Assembly (NCBI GenBank): GCA_946902985.2
Contig: OX336388.2
Coordinates: 1,501,910,545 to 1,501,974,544, forward strand
Source of the DNA: Meconema thalassinum
Taxonomy: Eukaryota > Arthropoda > Insecta > Orthoptera > Tettigoniidae
DNA: 64,000 bases
Direction: 5' to 3'
The position numbers were made by a program, and so were the translations under genes. How positions within the stretch are numbered: position 1 is the stretch's first letter; each line of letters begins with the position of its first letter. Of this stretch, positions 19,725 through 32,144 are shown piece by piece. The notes below the pieces were generated by a model. The model was not told the origin of the DNA and did not search any database. It worked only from the letters and a program-made list of their open reading frames with translations.

Positions 19725-20037
19725 TTGTTGTCGTGTAGCCTCCTGAGAGGCCGAGTGCTGGTCTTTCTAGTCGACGCCCGTTGGCGACCTGCCCGTCGGG
19801 ATGAGAGATGGAATGGATGAAGATGAATGGAACTGGGCAAGGATGTGGAAGGAAGTGGCCGTGGACTGTCAGAGTACTGTCCCAGCATTTGCCTGGTGTT
19901 GAAAATGGGAAACCACGGAAAACCATTTCAAGGACAGTCGACGGTGGGGCTCGAACCCACGCGTCTACCGAGTCAGCAGAGAGCTTGGCCCCTTGACCTA
20001 ACGCAGCGCATTAGCCCGCGTAGCCACTACTGTCGGT
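19725..20037 (-). mobile_element. tRNA-derived SINE
   Basis: Target duplication aatgatttaag (19714-19724 and 20038-20048). On the minus strand the head (GTGGCTACGCGGGCTAATG, then GGGTTCGAGCCCC) resembles a tRNA with A and B boxes. The body includes GGTTTTCCGTGGTTTCCCA, which is shared with other SINEs in the window. Confidence 0.88.
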
Positions 20038-20048
20038 AATGATTTAAG

Positions 20049-21285
20049 TAATAAATGTGAATAACAGGTAATAATAATGCTGAAATAAAGTAATTACGAT
20101 GATAAAATGCAATGCAGATAAAATATGGTAACGTAATAATGTGAGAAAAGTTTCAAATGATGTAAAGAATGAGAAATAATAAGTGTGAATTGAAATGTCA
20201 CTGTGATTTAATGAGGCAAATAATTAAATAAGGATAAACCTGAGAATAATTCAATGGAGCCATGAGGGCCATTTATTATGTGTATAAAATTAATAGGAGA
20301 ATTGCCATATCAACGTTACAGCCAGTAAAATTTTGCCTGATGAATTTTGTATCGCTCTGTAAAATCATTTAACATTATTGAGATTTATACCAGTGGAATA
20401 ATTTAATTGCAAGTGCCTCAGTAAGAATAAAAGCAGGAATAATCTGTTGTGTGATACTTCAGATCTTGAATTTTGAATATTCATTTAGGTAAAGATATTG
20501 AATCCAGTATAAGGCAGAAAGAAAGTTGTAATTTTGAGTTAAGAGGGAAGTTGACGTAACTAAATGTGAGCATGCACATACGTAAATACACTGTAAATAT
20601 GTTAGAGAAGTAGGTTGAATATCCACGATACATCAGCCACGAATTAGACAGGAGATCTAATGGAATCGTTGCAGTGATATTTTTGTGTTTTCCTTTTATA
20701 AGTTTAATAGGCATCCAAACATGAACTCTATTATAAGAAACGGATGACCAATGCAATAGTGTAATTAAAAATTTAACAAATTAAAATCGATATGCGGGAT
20801 CTCCGTAAGTTTGATTGTACCTAAAGATAGGACACAAGGAGATTTTGTCCCGATTAACAATTAATTTAATGTGATATTTTTGTTGTTGTTTGCACATCAA
20901 GACATAATTTAGATAATCTCCACGTGCAGGGGGATATGAACTATTTATTTCTTTATTAACTGTACCAGTGCTGATGTGAATAAAATGTGGAAGTTTTATC
21001 TTATTTGTTCATATTCTTTCTGTGGCTTCGCAACGTAACGTGGATGGGAGACGACGTCTGACGGTAAAATATGAACCCCAGTCCATCGTCTCGCCCCGAG
21101 GTCATTTGAGATCTCAATTTTCTTTTGTTTTATCTTCATGTCAGCGTATGTCTAACCATCCACGATTTTTTTGGTGATATTCTCTGGTAAATGTTGTTTC
21201 GAATTTCAACCTGGGATCGCGGTGTGTCGGGCCACGCAATCCACGGTTCGGATATCGGGCACAATACCTCTGAAAATGGTGATAT
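20049..21285. other. No recognisable feature (1.2 kb, AT-rich)
   Basis: AT-rich without long open frames. A more GC-rich stretch at about 21020-21110 (CGCAACGTAACGTGGATGGG) may be the edge of an unidentified element. Confidence 0.5.
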
Positions 21286-21361
21286 TTAGCCTACTTTCGA
21301 TTTTTGCAATAAAATGAAAGTAGACTTTTGAGATCGACACCGGGCCAAAAATTGTGTCTCT

Positions 21362-21392
<31 letters not shown>

Positions 21393-22812
21393 AGTGTGTG
21401 TGTGTACTCTGAATATCTGTATCAATTCGAACACGGTGAATCCGAATTGAACGAAATTTGGTACAGAGGTAGAACTAGCAAAGGGCACCTCAGTGTCATG
21501 TTTTATATCGCCCAAATCTTGACGGGAACGTAATGGCGGCTACCCAAATGTTCAAAGCTTAAATCAAATTACGGCTAATCTAATCATCCGATCTATACCA
21601 AATTTTGCAACAACACTTATTTATATAGCGAGCGTCTTTCGACTAAACTACAAGGTCATAATCCCAATAGTTTGCATATGGCGGCCATGTATGTGTGCAA
21701 ATCGATTCCCCCTATCAATTCAAACACGGTGAAATCGAATTGAACGACATTTTTTTAAAAGGTAGCAAAGGAAAGGACACCTCAGTGTCATGTTTTATGT
21801 CGCCGCCATTTTGATGAATACGTAATGGCGACCACCCAAATGTTAAAAGCTTAAATCAAATTACGACCAACCTTATCATCTGATCTCTACCAAATTTTGC
21901 AACCTTATACCGTTGTAAATAAAGAATCTTTCGACCAAACTACAAGGTCATTAGCCCAATACTTTGCGGATGGCGGCCATGTATGTGTGCAAATGGATTC
22001 CCCTTATTTTTCAAACACGGTGAAACTGAATTGAACGAAACCTGGTACAGAGGTAGCACTAGCAAATAGCACCTCAGTGTCATGTTTTATATCGCCGCCG
22101 TCTTGACGGAAACGTAATGGTGGCCACCCAAATGTAAAAAGCTTATATCAAATTACGACCAACCTAATCATCTGATCTCTACTAAAGTTTGCAACAACAT
22201 ATCTTTCTGTGAGAAGCAATCTTTGATCAAGCTACAAGGTCATCAGTCTAATAGTTTGCAAATGGCGGCCATGTAAATGTGGAAATCGATTCCCCCTATC
22301 AATTCAAACACGGTAAAACCGAATTGAACGAAATTTGGTACAGAGGTAGCACTAGCAAAGGGCACCTCAGTGTCATGTTTTATATCGGCGCCATCTTGAC
22401 GGAAACGGAATGTTGGCCACCCAAATATTAAAATCTTAAATCAAATTACGACCAACCTAATCATTTGATCTCTAACAAATTTTGCAACAACGTACCTTTT
22501 TGTGGGAAGCATCATTTAACTCAACTACAGGGTCATCAGCCCAATAGTTTGCAGATAGCAGCCATGTGTGTGTGCAAATCGATTCTCCATATCAATTCAA
22601 ACACGGTGAAATCGAATTGAATGTTTTTTTTTACAGAGGTAGCACTAGCAAAGGGCACCTTATATTCATGTTTAATATCCATATAGCACGTTCTATTTCG
22701 ACAAGCTACTACAACCAACATTCAATAATACTCCTTGGAAATGACAAGGAGTTATAACAATACCCATGCATTTAGGAGAAAGTAGGCTATATGTTCTTTA
22801 CTGAACATCTTG
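21286..22812 (+). repeat. Family B non-autonomous element (Helentron/HINE-like), copy B1
   Basis: Starts TTAGCCTACTTTC with a hairpin to GAAAGTAGACTT, then GAGATC and a TG tract. About five units of roughly 295 bp follow (CCTCAGTGTCATGTTTTATATC near 21490, 21785, 22075, 22370, with a last variant near 22660). It ends GAAAGTAGGCTATA, then the stem-loop TGTTC-tttact-GAACA, then TCTTGTT. The layout is the same as family A although the sequences differ. Confidence 0.75.
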
Positions 22813-22814
22813 TT

Positions 22815-24525
22815 TGGTGTGACCTTCCAACATTTAAAAAATCATAACTTCTACAATACTTGGCCCAATTGAACGAAATCAGAACGTATTATATTCTATC
22901 ACATGTAAGAGCTAAGTAAAAAAAGTAGTTCCGTGAAGAACAATACAGCCTATTTTCATATATCCTACTTATTTAACTGCCACTATCAACATACAAAATT
23001 TCAGTTTGATTGCTGTAATAGATTCGTAGATATTGAGAACCGACTAAATATTTCGGATGGTCGCCATGTTGGATTTTATATATGTAGGTCCTAGAGTTAT
23101 GTACTGTTACATGAAGAATATTGTGTACGTGTAGCATTCAAACTTCAATCGCATGATTAGGACACAAGAAGTAACAAGGACATTTTAAAATTTCGCACAG
23201 CTGCCATCTTGTGGTTATGGAAACAATTGAAATAAATTAGATGCCAGTGGATTAACATTCGTATAAAGATTTACTGTACCAAGTTTCTCTGCACTCGGAT
23301 GGTTAAATTGCGAGAAACGTCCATGTGAATATTTATAATTCGCGTCGCCGCCATGTTGGATTTGTGATCACCAGGTTATTTAAAGTCCTATAGGTGAACT
23401 TAAGTTCATAGCCCCTATGAACGTAAAAAAAATCAGTTTGATTGCTATAATAGATTCGTAGATATTCAGAGCCGTCTAAATATTTCGGATGGTCGGCATG
23501 TTGGATTGTTAAATGTATAGGCCATAGAGTCATGTAGCATTAAAGGAAAATTATTGCGTAGGTTCATTATTCAAACTTTCACTTTGATCGCATGATTACG
23601 ACACAAGAAATAAAAACTTAATTTTAAAATTCGCACCGCCGCCATCTTGAGGTTATGTAAATAATTGAACTAAATTAGATACCAGTGTGGCATTACAATG
23701 TGTATAAACATTTCCTGTACCAGATTGCATTGTATTTGGAACATTAAATCGCGAGAAAGGTCTATTTAAAATTTTCAAATTCGCTTGACCGCCATGTTCG
23801 TTTTGTAGTTAACCGGTTTTTGAAAGTCTTATAGGTGAACTTCCAGTAATACTCTTTATCTCCGTACAAAATTTCAGGGTGATACCGCTAATAGTTTCAG
23901 AGATATAGAATGCCGGTGAAATATTTCGCACAGCCGTCATCTTGTGGTTATCTAGACAATTGAACGAAGTTAGATGTCGGCGCATTACAATGTGTATAAA
24001 CATGTACTATACCAAGTTTTATTGCGTTTGGTTGGTTAAATCACGAGAAACGTCTATTTAAAAGTCGCAAATTCGCCTGGCCGCCATGTTGGTTTTGTAG
24101 TTACCAGTTTTTCAAAAGTCACATAGGTGAACTTCTAGTAGTTCCCTTTATCACCGTAAAAGATTCCAGGGTCATATCGGTAATTGTTTCGGAGATATTG
24201 AATGCTGGTGAAATATTTCGCACAGCCGCCATGTTGGATTGGTGAGCCGTAACAAAATTTGAAGAGCACGGACGGGGTCGTCCGGGATAGTGCTATGAAC
24301 TTACCGATTTTCATTGAAATCGCTCCAGCCGTTTAGAAGGTATTAGGGGGACACTCACACCTCACACACACACACACGGACAAAAGGTGATCTCATAAGC
24401 CTTTTTTTTTTTTTTTTCAAAATTGAAAATAGGCTAAAAATCGCAGAGCTCTAGTGCTACAAGTTTAGGTTTTAGGTGACATATCATGATGTCCTTGTGT
24501 GGTCCTAATCTTTTGCCCGGTGCTC
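22815..24525 (-). mobile_element. Tc1-like repeat fragment, split by family A copy A5
   Basis: 22815-22921 and 24438-24525 together match 13030-13218 reversed: GGTGTGACCTTCCAAC at one side, GTGGTCCTAATCTTTTGCCCGGTGCT at the other. Directly after it a family A 3' stem-loop and ACTTG are found (24527-24548, plus strand), as if this repeat had first entered a family A 3' end. Confidence 0.6.
22922..24436 (-). repeat. Family A element, copy A5
   Basis: Full-length minus-strand copy: 3' stem-loop complement at the left, modules with GCCGCCATGTTGG-type motifs, CA tract near 24358-24380, T-run, and 5' GAAAATAGGCTAAA complement at the right. Nearly identical to A1 over long stretches (for example 23000-23600 versus 130-730). 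Confidence 0.75.
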
Positions 24526-24614
24526 TAGTTCTTCACGAAACTACTTGTATTTTACTAACTTATACGTTATCACAAGCTTACGTTATAATATACTCGTCCC
24601 ATTAAAAAAAATCA

Positions 24615-26080
24615 TCTCGGCACGCCGGAAGGCGAAGGTAGATTTCACCGGGGAAACTAGGGGATAGGCTATAATAGGCAAAATATGCAGGTTTTTGTAG
24701 GAGGACCAGACCTCATTGATTGCAAGAAAGTATTTTACATTCGGAGGTTAATTAACTTTTTTTTTCGTTTTTGTATGCATATTTTTATCATTTTATTGTC
24801 TTATGGGGATGGTAACCTTGTTGTCATTTGGGGTTTATTTTTATACTTGTGATCACACTGTCCTTATGCAAGGTTTGGAACTGATGTGTAACTATCTGAC
24901 AGTCTGTTACTTCTTCACGCAAAATTTTATCTCCCGCAGAGATTTTTGTTGGTTCCTCAGTTTAGGGGCTGCGACAACGTGGTCATGTAACCCCGTGTAC
25001 ACTGGGTGTGTGTAGAATCTGATAAACGGTGTTAATTGTGATGACTGTATTAGTCTGTAATTCAGGTAAGGTCTGCAGACGGTCAATTTTAAGTAGTAGT
25101 TCCTAATTTTGTACCATATACTAACGTCAACGACACTTAGCTGTGAACTTGGCTACTAGATACCACCGCAACCAGCAACTTGCAACGAACTTTGGAACTT
25201 CCCCTCCAAAGGAAAGCATGCTGAGGGATTTTTAGCGCTCTTAGAAAATCCGACGACTTTGGCCGGCTTTGAACCAGCGACCTTGGGCATATAAGTTCAG
25301 CATGCTACGAGTTAGCCGCTTCGCACAGGGTCAGATGGAAAAATGAATGTGATCTCGTGCAATGGCGTTGTCTTGGCAACCTCTGATAGCTCATCCGTCA
25401 TCAATTTAGAAGCGTTGTCATGGTAACCTCTGATGGCACTTGGCATTTTCTTTAATTCCGAAATGATTTTTCTCATCCCATGGCGTAATGGTAGGTCAGA
25501 TCAAAAATTCTTTCAGACAAAGTTTTAGGTAATTATTAGGGAAATATTTTCCATTTTGTACGGTTTTGATATTGTGCCTATTAAGAGAGATATGATTAAT
25601 GTTTCCCGAAAAACCCACTTTTTCCACCCCTTTGGTCAATGTTTGGTGCTATCAAAAACTTTTCAAACATACATTTTTGGCACTTATCCGACACATATTA
25701 TGAACTTTGAATAGATTCGATATTTCACGTATAAAGAGAGTTATAGCGATATTTCACTTTTTCGAAAAATAAAAGCCCCCCCATTTTCACCCCCTTCAAC
25801 CGATTTTGCCCATTAACGAACTCGACCGAGATTTTAAGGGGATACATATTATGTAAAACATTCAAAGCGATTGGTGCAAAATTACGGCAGTTATCGTGTC
25901 CACAAGAAACTGATAAATATATGCGTATATATACACACACACATATATATATATAAACTTTTGAACTGACGGTGGTTTGGGGGTCTGGGGGATGTGAAAC
26001 GCGAAGATATGTCGAAATTTTCCGGAAGTCGAAACATGGCACCCATTGCAATAGTTAGCTTTCCGATGAAATCTACCTAA
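24615..26080 (+). repeat. Family C repeat, copy C1
   Basis: Begins TCTCGGCACGCCGGAAGGCG, then AGGTAGATTTCACCGG, and ends CCGATGAAATCTACCTAA, so the inner termini are imperfect inverted repeats. The interior holds a decayed SINE, then the block around CGATTTTGCCCATTAACGAA, then an (AT)n tract near 25915-25960. Copies C2 and C3 have the same order. Class uncertain: CTAA at the end would suit a Helitron, the inverted ends a DNA transposon. Confidence 0.65.
24948..25325 (-). mobile_element. Old SINE carried inside family C
   Basis: Minus-strand, diverged relative of the SINE at 38806-39332: the tail complement of GTCGCAGCCCCTAAACTGAGG at the left, and the tRNA-like head (GAACCAGCGACC complement of box B) at the right. 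The same SINE sits at the corresponding place in C2 (about 26105-26310) and C3 (about 30800-31156). Confidence 0.75.
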
Positions 26081-26104
26081 AATAGGCTTCATAATTAAAA
26101 ATTA

Positions 26105-27089
26105 CTACCATCAACGACACCTAGCTGTGAATTTGGCTACTAGATGCCACCGCAACCATCAACTCGCAACGAACGTTGGAACTTCCCCTCCGAAGTAAAG
26201 CATACTCAGTTTTTTTTAGCGCTCTTAGTAAATCCGACGACTTCAGCCGGGTTTGAACCCGCGACCTTGGGCTTAGAAGTTCAGTATGCTACCAGTTCCG
26301 ATACCGAAGTCGCTTCCCACGGACAGATGGAAAACTGAATGTGATCTCGTGCAGTGGCGTTGTCATAGCAACTGCTGATGGCTCATCCCTTATCAATTAA
26401 AAGTAAAGTTGTCATGGCAACCTCTCTTGGCACTTGGCATTTTCTTATAATTTAAATCATTTTGCTCACCCCGTGGCGTAATGGTGGGTCATATCAAAAA
26501 TTATTTCAGACAAAAGTTTTAGGTAATTATTGGAGGAATATTGTCCATTTTGTACGCTTTTGATATTGTCCCTATTAACAGATATATGAATAATGTTTCT
26601 CGAAAAACCCACTTTTTCCCACCCCTTTGGGCAATGGTTGGTGCTATCAAAAAACTTTTCAAACATAAATTTTAGGGCCTTATCAGACACATAGTATGAA
26701 CTTTGAATGGATTCAATATTTCAGATATTAAGAGAGTTATAGCGATATTTCAATTTTTCGAAAAAAAGCCTCCCATTTTCACCTCCTTTGACCGATTTTG
26801 CCCATTAACGAACTAGACCGAGATTTTAAGGGGATACATATTATGTAAAAAATTCAAAGTGATTGGTGCAAAATTACGGCAGTTATCGTGTCCACAAGAA
26901 ACTGATATCTATACATATATACATATATGTATATATACATATATACATACATAAATTATATATAAACTTTTGAACTGACGTTGGTTTTGGGGTCTGGGGG
27001 ATGTAAAACGCGAAGATATGTCGACATTTTCCGGAAGTCGAAATATGGGACCCATTGCAATAGTTAGCTTTCTAATGAAATCTACCTAA
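26105..27089 (+). repeat. Family C repeat, copy C2 (5'-truncated)
   Basis: Begins in the middle of the carried SINE and runs in the same order as C1 to CTAATGAAATCTACCTAA. It contains an (AT/AC)n tract near 26905-26960. It lies almost directly after C1, so the two form a partial tandem. Confidence 0.7.
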
Positions 27090-27223
27090 TTCACCAAGTT
27101 AAACATTGTTAGTTTTGCGAGCTTACTCCTTTATGTTAACGTTATGGTACGTCATATTACGTTTTTCGTTTTATCCTACGTGTCAGACTGCCGTTCATTT
27201 TTCCACACTTAAAGAATCCAATT

Positions 27224-28108
27224 TTTAGCTGATTTTCATTTTATGAAAACATAGGCTTATGAGATCACTTTGCCGTGTGTCTGTGTGTGCATGTGTATGT
27301 CCCCCCCCCCCCCCCATAATAACTTATAAACTGCTGAAGCGACTTCAATGAGGCTCGGTAAGATCATAGCACCATTCTGGCCGACTCCGACCGTGCCCTT
27401 CAAATTTTATTGTGTCTCTCCAATCCAACATGGCGGCTGTTCGAAAAATTTCACCAGCATTCAGTATCTCCGAAACTATTACCGATATCACCCTGACATT
27501 TTGTTCGGTGATAAACGGCACTACTAGAAGTTCACTTGTGAGACTTTCAAAAACCTGATAACTACAAAACCAACATGGTGGCCAAGCGAATTTGAGACTT
27601 GAGACCAACCAAACGTAAAGAAAATAGGTACAGCAAATATCCATACACATTGTAATGCAATGGCGTCTAATTTAGTTCAATTGTTTATATGACCTCAAAA
27701 TGGCGGCTGTGTGAAATATTTCACTGGCATTCTATATCTCCGAAACTATTACAGATATCACCCTGAAATTTTGTAGGGTGATAAACTACACGTTTATCTA
27801 TGTAACTTTCAAAAACCTGTAAAGTACAAAACGAACATGGCGGCCAAGCGAATTTGAAACATTTTAATAGACTTTTCTCGTGATTTATCCATCTGAGCGC
27901 AGTGAAATATGGTACAGTAAATCATTATACATATTGTAATACACTGGCATCTAATTTAGTTCAATTGTTTACATAACCTCAAGATGGCGGCTGTATGAAA
28001 TTTTAAAATTAAGTTTTTGTTTCTTGTGTCGTAATCATGCGATCGAAGTGAAAGTTTGAATAATGAAGCTACGCTATAATTTTCCTCTAATGGTACATAA
28101 CTCTATGG
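27224..28108 (+). repeat. Family A element, copy A7, first segment
   Basis: 5' TTTAGCTGATTTTC with hairpin to ATAGGCTTATGAGATCAC, a TG tract and a C-run (27301-27314), then modules. It is cut at 28108 by a hAT insertion. The later segments are 31704-32125, 38714-38805 and 39347-39425. Confidence 0.75.
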
Positions 28109-28377
28109 CAGCGATCCTCACTATGCGGCCCTGGGAATGATTTTTTTTGCGGCCCTAGAGACTGTTAGGGATAGGAATAGAAACAAATTTAAGAGTTATG
28201 AAAAAAATCTTTTACGAAAATATTATACAACAGTTTATAAATATATGTTATATTTATTAATTAAGTGTTTTGAAAATCTGTCGTTGTTTTTCTCTACTTA
28301 ATTATTTACTCAGACTACCGCGGTGTAGTTGGACTGGAGAGACTAGCTAGTAGCGCAGAGCCAATCAACGTAGTACC

Positions 28378-29985
28378 CTTTTAAATGCAATGAACAACAA
28401 TGAGCTTCCTACAAAAGCATCCTACCAAGTAACAGAAATTTTAGCACAAAAGATGAAGCCGTTTTCTGATGCAGAAATTGTAAAAGAGTGTGTTGTCACC
28501 GTTTGTACAACTTTCTTTTCACACTTATCTAATAGAAAGCAAATATTAGATGAAGTTTCTTAACTTCAACTGTCTGATTCAACTTGCATGAGACGGACAC
28601 AGGACTTAGCAGGAAATATTGCTCTTAATCATACAATGAACTGCAGCAAAGCAAATATTTTAGTCTTGCGCTCTACTCATCTACAGACATAACGTCAATT
28701 TATCAATTTCTATTGTTCGTTAAGTATGTATCCAAGGATTGTGTTGTTGAAGAAGATTTTTTAAGGCATAATTCCCATGACTGGACAAACTTGAGGTATT
28801 GATTATTATATTTTTTTAACGAGCGTAGCATTGATTTGAAAAACTTTTTTTCTGTGTGTACTGATGGTTGCCCATCAATGTTAGGGCGAAGTATAGGGTT
28901 CGTTCAGTTGTTGAAAACACATTTGGGAAATGACAGTTTATTAAGTTTTCATTGTCTCATTCATCAAGAAAGCTTAGCTGTTAAATTTGGTGAAAATATC
29001 AGCTGTGTTATGAAAACAGTTGTTAAGTTCGTGAATTGTATAAGGTCGAAAGAACTGAACCACAGAACGTTTCAAGATTTTTTGAATGAACTTATATCGC
29101 AATACGGGGACATGCTTTATCACACAGAAGTGAGACGGCTTAATAAGGGTAAAGTTTTGATACGTTTCTTCAGCATTCGTCATGTGATTACTCTGTTTTG
29201 GCTGTGAAGAAAGAAGAGTATCCTGATGTTTATAATTTTGATTGATGGCTTAAAGTAGCGTTTCTCACTGATACAATAGGCATTATGAATGAAACACCGA
29301 CTCGATTGCAATGAGACTACAAAAACATTGTAACGAAAATGATGAGTATTGTGTTTTCACAGAAACAAAAGCTCAATATGTATATTGAAGAATTGTCAAA
29401 CAGCGATTATTACAGCTTTCTTTCTGTTAAAACTCTGTTTGATGAAAATCCAGATGAAAGTCAAGATGTTTCTGATTTACTAAAGCTGTTGACAGACCTA
29501 AAGGACGAAATGTCTGTGAGGTTTAGTGACATTTAGACGTTTAGAACCATTTCGCTTGGTGAGAGATCCATGGGCAATAACAACAGCAAATGTAGCCCAT
29601 CTTTCTGTTTTTGGATACAAAGCTAGGGATTTGAAAAATTAGTTAATTGAGCTTCAGCATGATACGGAGCTCAAAAGTATTTTTGAAGCAAAAAAAAAAG
29701 AAAAAAAAGAAGGATAAGGCTCACTGTGAGTTTTGGAAAGCAGTTGAAAATGACAAACTTCCTTACTTAATTGACTGTGCTCAGAAAATGTTGTGTGTTT
29801 TTGCATCTACGTATGTCTGTGAATCTACATTCAGTAAGCTGAAGTTCATAAAAAACAAGTGCAGATCCAGGTTAACGAGGGAGAACGTTGACAACATTAT
29901 GAGAATTTCAGTTTCTTCCCAACCTGCTAACATAGATGCCATATTAGAGAGCTGTGAAAGATTTCGCCCATCGACTTCAAAGAAT
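28378..29985 (+). pseudogene. hAT transposase, heavily degenerate
   Basis: Recognisable pieces: QKMKPFSDAEIVKECV (about 28450-28500), 28836-29207 (TDGCPSMLGRSIGFVQ, then FHCLIHQESL), 29339-29536, and 29647-29988 with the C-terminal dimerisation motif (FASTYVCESTFSKLKFIKNK at about 29800-29859). Many stops and frame changes separate them. An A-rich expansion interrupts the frame at 29691-29714. The BED finger is not recognisable. It is the same branch as the 1543-3966 transposase but clearly older. Confidence 0.85.
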
Positions 29986-30032
29986 TAACAAATTCAAGTA
30001 TTCCTGAGACAAGTAAAATACATTTCCCTGTT

Positions 30033-31485
30033 TTAGGTAGATTTCATTAGAAAGCTAACTATTGCAATGGGTCCCATGTTTCGACTTCCGGAAAATTTCG
30101 ACATATCTTCGCGTTTCACATCCCCCAGACCCCAAAACCACCGTCAGTTCAAAAGTTTATATATAATTTATGTATGTATATATATAGTGTATATATATAT
30201 ATATATATCAGTTTCTTGTGGACACGATAACTGCCGTAATTTTGCACCAATCACTTTGAATTTTTTTACCGAATATGTATACCTATAAAATCTCGGTCGA
30301 GTTCGTTACTGGGCTAAATCGGTCGAAGGGGGTGAAAATGGGGGGCTTTTTTTTCGAAAAAGTGAAATATTGCTATAACTCTCTTAATATGTGAAATATC
30401 GAATCCGTTCAACGTTCATACTATGTGTCGGATAAAGCCCAAAAATTTATGTTTGAAGAGTTTTTTATAGCACCAACCATTGACCAAAGGGGTGGGAAAA
30501 AGTGGGTTTTTCGGGAAACATTAATCATATCTCTCTTAATAGGCACAATATCAAAACCGTACAAAATGGACAATATTCCCCTAATAATTACCTAAAACTT
30601 TTGTCTGAAGGAATTTTTGATATGACCCACCATTATGCCAAGGGATGAGAAAAATAATTTCGGAAGTATAAGAAAATGCCAAGAGCTATCAGTGGTTGCC
30701 ATGGCAACACTACTAAATTGATGAGGGATGAGCCATCAGACGTTGCCAAGATAACGCACTTGCACGAGATCAGATTCAGATTTCCATCTGACTAAGTGTG
30801 AAGCGGCTTCGGTGACGTAACTGGTAGCATGCTGAATGTCTATGCCCAATGTCGCGAGTTCAAAGCCGGCCGAAGTCGTCGGATTTTCTAAGAGTTCTAA
30901 AAATCCCTCAGTATGTTTTCCTTTGGAGGGGAAGTTCCAACGTTAGTTGCGAGTTGCTGGTTGCGGTGGCATCTAGTAGCCAAGTTCACAGCTAGGTGTC
31001 GTTGACGGTAGTAACTGGTAGCAACATTAGGAACTACTGCTTGAAATTGACCGTCTGCAGTCCTTACCTGAATTACAAACTAACACAGCCATCCCAAAGT
31101 ACACGGGGTTACATGACCGCGTTGTCGCAGCCCCTAAACTGAGGAACTAACCAAAATCTCTGCGGGAGATATAATTTTGCGTGAAGAAGTAACAGACCGT
31201 TACATAGTTACACATCAGTGTCGAAACCTTGCATAAGGACAGTGTGACCACAAGTATAAAAATGGACCCCAAATGACAAGAATGTTACCGTTCCCATAAG
31301 ACAATAAAATGTTTAAAATAAGCATAAAATGACGAAAAACAAAGTTAATTAAGCTCCAATTATAAAATACCTTCTCGCAATAAATGAGGTCTGATCCTTC
31401 TACGAAAATCTGCATATTCTGCCTATTTTCGCCTATCCCCAAGTTTCTCCGGTGAAATCTACCTACGCCTTCCGGCGTGCCGAGA
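30033..31485 (-). repeat. Family C repeat, copy C3, nested in the second hAT
   Basis: Reverse orientation of C1: TTAGGTAGATTTCATTAG at the left, (AT)n near 30168-30210, the carried SINE at about 30800-31156, and GGTGAAATCTACCTACGCC then the complement of CTCGGCACGCCGG at the right. Confidence 0.75.
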
Positions 31486-31703
31486 GGACTTATTTTTATA
31501 TGGAAAACAGTTTATTTTATTGTTGTAATAAACTTACAGTATAATCATATTGTTTGTAAGTTATTCTACGCCACTTTTTAGTGTAGTATTGCAATAAGAA
31601 AAATATATTTTGTAATTAACCTAAATTATACAGTTGTACTTGCGGCCCTGAGGAAAATTTGATACGAACTATTTGCCTCTTAGTGAGGACCCCTACTCTA
31701 TGG

Positions 31704-32125
31704 CCTATACATATAACAATCCAAAATGGCGAGCCTCCGAAATATTTTGACGGTTCTCAATTTCTACGAATTTTTTACAGCAATCAAACTGAATTTTTTA
31801 ATGTTCTTAGAGGCTATGATCATAAGTTCACCTATTAAACTTTCAGTAACATGGTGAGCACAAATCCAACATGCTGGCGACGCGAAGTATAAATATTTAA
31901 ATTGACGTTTCTCGCGATTTAACCATCCGACTGCAGTGAAACTTTGCATGTTAAATGCTTATACAAATGGTAATCCACTGGCATCTAATTTATTTCAATT
32001 GTTTTCATAACCACAAGATGGCAGCAGTGCGAAATTTTAAAATCTCGTTTTAATTCTTGTGTGCTAATCATGCGATTAAAGTTTGAATACCACACGTGCA
32101 CAATAATCTTCATGTAATCTTATAT
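31704..32125 (+). repeat. Family A element, copy A7, second segment
   Basis: Resumes family A after the hAT target duplication. It is interrupted after CTTCATGTAA by Helitron-like DNA. Confidence 0.7.
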
Positions 32126-32144
32126 CTTATCTCTATATATATAA

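Larger units (their letters stand above)
28109..31695 (+). mobile_element. Second hAT-type element, decayed
   Basis: Flanked by the 8-bp duplication ctctatgg (28101-28108 and 31696-31703). Ends CAGCGATCCTCACTA and the complement of TAGGGGTCCTCACTA are inverted repeats with a few mismatches. It holds a broken transposase (28378-29985) and a family C copy (30033-31485), so the original element was about 2.1 kb. Confidence 0.88.

Noticed and set aside
21900..22300. CTGATGA and a nearby GAAA in the complement of some family B units, resembling a hammerhead core
   Set aside because: The GAAA box occurs only in single units, others read CAAAG, and stems I and III do not form.
25725..26092. Frames of 76-108 codons across the AT tract of family C
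   Set aside because: They run through the (AT/AC) microsatellite and differ between copies C1 to C3.
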